A stretch of 64,000 nt of DNA from Patiria pectinifera. Lineage: Eukaryota; Echinodermata; Asteroidea; Valvatida; Asterinidae. The notes below the pieces were generated by a model. The model saw nothing but the letters and a program-made list of their open reading frames with translations. It made no database searches and was not told the origin of the DNA. Positions 58,406 to 64,000 of this stretch are shown piece after piece. The first letter of the stretch is position 1. Each line of letters begins with the position of its first letter. Position numbers and translations under genes: made by a program. Where the stretch lies: positions 2,046,001 through 2,110,000 of the forward strand of contig CM057130.1 of NCBI GenBank assembly GCA_029964075.1, given 5' to 3'.

Positions 58406-59248
58406 CATTGCGTCAAAATGTCACCAATTCAGAGCACAACAAACATCAAAGCATTTGCATATATAACTCGATACAAACCTAGAAACGCAGTGCAGTCTGC
58501 ATCGTGATTGTTATAAAAGCTGACCTTGTACGATCCCATGAAAGTTTGTTTGGGCACGTCGAGTTTGTATAGCCTTGGTCTAAGTCTGATTTTGATACTG
58601 CCAGCGAGCTTAGTTTTATGATCCGCCCATATAATTTTCAAGCCACACACATCGCAATGCCAGTGGCACAGATTTGAGGACAAGTCGTTAGATTTGTCCA
58701 TGTCGCGGCGCGAAAAATCTAACGACTTGACGATTTATGTACTCGCACCGTTTTATATATGCAAGCAGTGCAATACATATGCAGTGCATTTTTGCGGTGA
58801 GATCCAATCGCGAACCGCTGTGCAAATGAGGACTCATTAATTCATTCCGTTACATGGGGAGTTCTTTTCAATACGCCAGGGACATGTTTGCAGATCTGGC
58901 AAATAACGACCAATACATTCAGCTTGGTCAATTGTGTATAGAAATAAATTTATCATTGTGATATACGTTGGTTTTTTTTAGTCGTGTATGTCTTATAATG
59001 AGTTTTGTAATGTAACACAACACAAAGTACAAACCCTCGAAGTAATGTGAACGATCTTCCTCCGCGGCCTATAATCTGAACTAATCAGAGTTATCGCATT
59101 GAATTTGCTAGCGTTTAAAAATACTTCCATATGTTGTGTACACAATTGAAAACGTATTCTCCATTCAAGAGTCCAAGTCGGTAATTTTATCAGAAACAGT
59201 CAGCATCAATTTGGTCTGGGAACCAGACTACGCGCATTGCAAGTCTAC

Positions 59249-59380
59249 CAGTGGCGTAGCAAGGTCATTTTTATTGGGGGTGGGGGGGGGGGATTAAAGG
59301 TTCCTGTAAAGGGCACTCGTCCATCCGTTCTGAAATGCAGTCAGGGTCTTTTCTCCGGTCACTTGGCCTCTGCATTACTC
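59249..59380 (+). repeat. hAT-like terminal fragment, second copy
   Basis: CAGTGGCGTAGCAAGGTCAT, a G-run, GGGCACTCGTCCATCCGTTC, TTTTCTCCGGTCACTTGGCC. Same block order as 56726-56860. An adjacent ACGAACCATCGGTACCGATGGTTCGT palindrome (halves ACGAACCATCGG / CCGATGGTTCGT) follows at about 59419-59444. Confidence 0.5.
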
Positions 59381-60299
59381 GGACACTCTCGATAGAAGTG
59401 ACATTTAATTGAATGTACACGAACCATCGGTACCGATGGTTCGTGTACAAACCAGAATGAGCCAATAAGACAACAGCGCCGATGGTTTGTGCACTGACAG
59501 ATACAACCAATGAGAGAGCATACAATCACTAGTGGTCATCGGCCCAGTGACCTTGCCTAGCTCAGCTATCAGTGAGATTTACGTAACGTTGCGTAACAAA
59601 GTGTATGTTGGGAAACTGTGGTCAGGGCCCTGGCCCTGCACAAGGCCATGCATGTGCATGCTATCTTAATATGTTAATGTAACGTACACTTTGTACAGTT
59701 GAAACCTTATATTAATTGCTTCTATATCCAGACATTAAGGTTTGCTGCATGCACTATAATATATTACTTGGACATGGTTGTATAGCAAGGATCTATGGTT
59801 GTACCATGGAGGAAGGAATAGAAAAATACAACTTGGAAAACGATAATCTAAACGAGAATATGCTGAAATGTAGCGCCCACTGAGAAAGAGAACTGAAGTT
59901 GTAATACATACATGTCAACCGTGCAGACAAGTTCTGGGAGAGAATATTCAACCGACGGCGAGATTACTTACACCATGGAGGATGGAACACCTCCATGCTT
60001 ACACAAGCTAAAACTGTAAAAGATTTAATGTTTTTATATTCCTTGCGTTATGTTTATTATAAGATGGAATTTTGCGTCGGGGTGATATAAGTCAAATTAG
60101 GTTTTGCCCTTATTACTGATCATTAATTTTTGTCAAACCTGTTTTATAAACCAACAAACAATCAATTGTTGTTCTATGCATTTTAACTGGACTGGTGGTA
60201 TTACCATTAAATCCCATATTCAAGGCATAAATAGATATTTGTTGATGTATGATGTAACATTGCATGGCGCCGCCACTGACGTGGTGTACTTTGCTTGTT

Positions 60300-60890
60300 C
60301 GTCTGTCGCGCTATCTAATAGACTGAGCAACAGTTTTGTACTGAACTTTCACAAAAAACGGTATAATGTCATCGAGTTCTAAACACTCCCGTTCCTGAAT
60401 CACGAGTTAATCCAATTCCTGTTACAAAGTTACAACAAAACATTATTTCGACATGATTTTCCTATTTTATTGCAAAGTGCATGGGTAAACCCTTTGAAAA
60501 TATCCCCCCAAAATGAGGAAATAATTTTCTGACAAACTTCTAGTTGGGTATATAAGCAGATCGAGATAATAATGGTTTATCAGATTTTATCAACTTTACA
60601 GAATTCTTCAATGGAATTTTCCGATATTTATTCAAGTGCGCCACGTTAGAGAACATTCAGCCGTTTGTGTGCCCAATTTCCGGATGCCACTGTTTTTGAA
60701 TTTCGGAATATAATCTCATGACACCGAAATAGTTTACAGAGGTATAAACCGCCGCAGTAATAAGGTGTAAGTACCAGTATTTCACGGACTGAATTTGAAG
60801 TTTATCAACAAATAAGTTTGGCAACACTACATGAGGAAAGTCAAGGTAAACGTCGAAGTGTGCCAAGTTAGGAAACACCACTATTGTAAT
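60300..60890. repeat. Dispersed repeat, copy 2 (pair at 7030-7625)
   Basis: Second copy of the repeat described at 7030-7625, with an insertion of about 30 bases (GTGTGCCCAATTTCCGGATG...) and many substitutions. The terminal CGCCACGTTAGAGAACA and GTGTGCCAAGTTAGGAAACA words survive. Confidence 0.6.
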
Positions 60891-61311
60891 ATATTAAGGA
60901 ATTGATAGGGTACTGGTTTTTAAGAAATATATTTATAGACTTTGAGCCCATTATTTTTAAATTAGAGATGAAGGAAGGGCATTTCCAAAAAGCAGAGCTT
61001 GTCGAATAGGAATCCCCTATAACATGAATTAATACATACGTTTAATGAAAAAAGCAATTGCAAACAATTAAACATGTAAGCTGTACATGCCCCCCCCCCC
61101 TCCACCAAAAGCAGTTCCTTTGCGCCACCATATTCCACGGAGCACACTTTCAGGATATAATTTTAGAAATGTTGATACTGATTTCCGGGGCGGGGCAGAT
61201 ACGTGTTCCCTCACGTCCCCCTCATTTTGGCGACGGATAAACCTAACCCAGCGTAGTTTTTTTTACTTTTGATGTAACGAAGGAGAAATAAAAAATGTTG
61301 TTTTTTTTTTA

Positions 61312-61552
61312 CCCTAAAAGAGCCGGGGGCGGAATTCGCCACCCCCTCGACTTTTTCCGCGATAGCCTTTAAACAAATTTTTTTCGCAACCTGAGCTGTT
61401 ATGACTTTTTAGCCTCGAGCCTTGCGCATCTTTTGACAACAAAAAAATATAAAAATCAGACCTGGGTTGTTGCGCAGCGAAAAATTTTCCGGCGCCATGC
61501 GCCGTGAAAACTGAATTTTCCCATATACGTAGCGTAAACAAACCAGAATAAC
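61312..61552 (-). mobile_element. piggyBac-like MITE C, outer part
   Basis: It begins CCCTAAAAGAGCCGGGGGCG and continues CTTTTTCCGCGATAGCCTTT, GAGCTGTTATGACTTTTTAG and CCTCGAGCCTTGCGCATCTT. This is the inverse of MITE A on both sides of its insertion and serves as the empty-site reference for the CATAAC duplication. Its inner side runs straight into the satellite. Confidence 0.7.
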
Positions 61553-64000
61553 CATTCGTACATATGAATAATTAATTAGCCATAATTCCATAACCCTTTG
61601 CCCTATAATCATGAAATTTCTTGGGTATATTTATGAAGAGTTGCTCTATGCATCTTCTTCGTCACTCGGGGGGAGGGGGGGGGGGGATGGGGCGTGAATT
61701 TGCAGCATGTTAGTGCCAAGAGAAGAAAGGGGTGCGGGAAGGCAAAATAGGGGTGCGGGCGTAAATTTGCAGCATGTTAGTGCCAAGAGAAGAATAATAA
61801 TATAAATAATTAATTAGCCATAATTCCAGAACCCTTTGCCCTATAATCATGAAATTTCTTGGGTATATTTATAAAGAGTTGCTCTATGCATTTTCTTCGT
61901 CACTCGGGGGGAGGGGGCGTGAATTTGCAGCATGTTAGTGCCAAGAGAAGAAAGGGGTGCGGGAAGGCAAAATAGGGGTGCGGGCGTGAATTTGCAGCAT
62001 GTTAGTGCCAAGAGAAGAATAATCATTCGTACATATGAATAATTAATTAGCCATAATTCCAGAACCCTTTGCCCTATAATTATGAAATTTCTTGGGTATA
62101 TTTATGAAGAGTTGCTCTATGCATTTTCTTCGTTACTCGGGTGAGGGGGGGGGGGAGGGGGCGTGAATTTGCAGCATGTTAGTGCCAAGAGAAGAAAGGG
62201 GTGCGGGAAGGCAAAATAGGGGTGCGGGCGTGAATTTGCAGCATGTTAGTGCCAAGAGAAGAATAATCATTCGTACATATGAATAATTAATTAGCCATAA
62301 TTCCAGAACCCTTTGCCCTATAATCATGAAATTTCTTGGGTATATTTATGAAGAGTTGCTCTATGCATTTTCTTCGTCACTCGGGGAGGGCGTGAATTTG
62401 CAGCATGTTAGTGCCAAGAGAAGAATAATCATTCGTACATATGAATAATTAATTAGCCATAATTCCAGAACCCTTTGCCCTATAATTATGAAATTTCTTG
62501 GGTATATTTATGAAGAGTTGCTCTATGCATTTTCTTCGTCACTCGGGGGGAGGGGGCGTGAATTTGCAGCATGTTAGTGCCAAGAGAAGAAAGGGGTGCG
62601 GGAAGGCAAAATAGGGGTGCGGGCGTGAATTTGCAGCATGTTAGTGCCAAGAGAAGAATAATCATTTGTACATATGAATAATTAATTAGCCATAATTCCA
62701 GAACCCTTTGCCCTATAATCATGAAATTTCTTGGGTATATTTATGAAGAGTTGCTCTATGCATTTTCTTCGTCACTCGGGGGGGGGGGAGGGGGCGTGAA
62801 TTTGCAGCATGTTAGTGCCAAGAGACGAAAGGGGTGCGGGAAGGAACAATAGGGGTGCGGGCGTGAATTTGCAGCATGTTAGTGCCAATTAGAGAAGAAT
62901 AATCATTCGTACATATGAATAATTAATTAGCCATAATTCCAGAACCCTTTGCCCTATAATCATGAAATTTCTTGGGTATATTTATGAAGAGTTGCTCTAT
63001 GCATTTTCTTCGTCACTAGGGGGCGGGGAGGGGCGTGAATTTGCAGCAGGGTGCGGGAAGGCAAAATAGGGGTGCGGGCGTGAATTTGCAGCATGTTAGT
63101 GCCAAGAGAAGAATAATCATTCGTACATATGAATAATTAATTAGCCATAATTCCAGAACCCTTTGCCCTTTAATTATGAAATTTCTTGGGTATATTTATG
63201 AAGAGTTGCTCTATGCATTTTCTTCGTCACTCGGGGGAGGGGGCGTAAATTTGCAGCATGTTAGTGCCAAGAGAAGAATAATCATTCGTACATATGAATA
63301 ATTAATTAGCCATAATTCCAGAACCCTTTGCCCTATAATCAAGAAATTTCTTGGGTATATTTATGAAGAGTTGCTCTATGCATTTTCTTCGTCACTCTGT
63401 GGGAGGGGGCGTGAATTTGCAGCATGTTAGTGCCAAGAGACGAAAGGGGTGCGGGTAGGCAAAATAGGGGTGCGGGCGTGAATTTGCAGCATGTTAGTGC
63501 CAAGAGAAGAATAATCATTCGTACATATGAATAATTAATTAGCTATAATTCCAGAACCCTTTGCCCTATAATTATGAAATTTCTTGGGTATATTTACGAA
63601 GAGTTGCTCTATGAATTTTCTTCGTCACTCGGGGGGAGGGGGCGTGAATTTGCAGCATGTTAGTGCCAAGAGAAGAAAGGGGTGCGGGAAGGCAAAATAG
63701 GGGTGCGGGCGTGAATTTGCAGCATGTTAGTGCCAATTAGAGCAGAATAATCATTCGTACATATGAATAATTAATTAGCCATAATTCCAGAACCCTTTGC
63801 CCTATAATCATGAAATTTCTTGGGTATATTTATGAAGAGTTGCTCTATGCATTTTCTTCGTCACTCGGTGGGGGGGGGGGGGGCGTGAATTTGCAGCATG
63901 TTAGTGCCAAGAGACGAAAGGGGTGCGGGTAGGCAAAATAGGGGTGCGGGCGTGAATTTGCAGCATGTTAGTGCCAAGAGAAGAATAATCATTCGTACAT
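61553..64000. repeat. Satellite array, about 240/165-bp units, running off the window
   Basis: At least eleven units, counted by the word AATTAATTAGCCATAATTCC at about 61571, 61810, 62042, 62286, 62448, 62687, 62926, 63134, 63299, 63532 (variant) and 63770. Spacing is mostly 232-244 with shorter units of about 162-208. Long units contain an extra segment of about 70 bases (AAAGGGGTGCGGGAAGGCAA...) so that GTGAATTTGCAGCATGTTAG appears twice. G-runs after CTTCGTCACTCGG vary in length between units. Confidence 0.9.

Overview
This is a eukaryotic, gene-sparse, repeat-rich window. It has split genes with GT-AG introns, AATAAA signals, tRNA-derived SINEs, MITEs, a decayed LINE and a satellite array. 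The protein families (kinesin KIF9, an SLC16-like monocarboxylate transporter, an AAAP amino-acid transporter, an LDL-receptor class A exon) point to a metazoan. The SINE types and frequent AGGCCT-type words suggest a marine deuterostome invertebrate, perhaps an echinoderm or hemichordate. The taxon is a weak inference.

Layout. 1-6353 (+): the last five coding exons of an AAAP (Aa_trans) amino-acid transporter whose N-terminus lies before the window; its large intron is filled with a repeat rich in TGACGTCA palindromes. 6.5-10.2 kb: dispersed repeats, a MITE and a SINE. 10212-10384 (-): an isolated C-terminal exon of an MCT-like transporter. 10610-12998: a transposon-like element with 271-bp inverted termini built from GATAATGTATC iterons and a 6-bp target duplication. 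14898-17866: two TTAA-flanked piggyBac-like MITEs back to back, each broken by a different palindromic insertion. The first insertion is a 1.9-kb foldback element made of three kinds of tandem module.

18541-20989 (+): a small three-exon gene (151 aa) of unrecognised family. It is convergent with KIF9 (22816-36817, -), a full-length axonemal kinesin-9 reconstructed over 15 coding exons with matching splice phases; its introns carry SINEs and foldback MITEs. 37-49 kb: mostly intergenic, with a dead LINE reverse transcriptase (about 41.0-42.5 kb, -), one LDLa terminal exon (42676-42794, +), a hAT-type MITE with an 8-bp target duplication, three X-box-like palindromes, further MITEs and an AACGTT-rich degenerate array. 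49899-56380 (-): an MCT/SLC16-like gene in at least five exons with a one-base frame disruption in the large exon. A duplicated, frameshifted copy of its first exon lies at about 58.3 kb. 61.55-64 kb: a satellite of about 240/165-bp units that continues past the window and seems to have grown from the interior of the piggyBac-like MITE.

The genes do not form an operon or pathway. Two of the recognised families are membrane transporters and one is a ciliary motor. The most unusual content is the nested set of palindromic mobile elements and the local duplication and decay of MCT exons. All family names come from reading translated exons and motifs; no database search was run.
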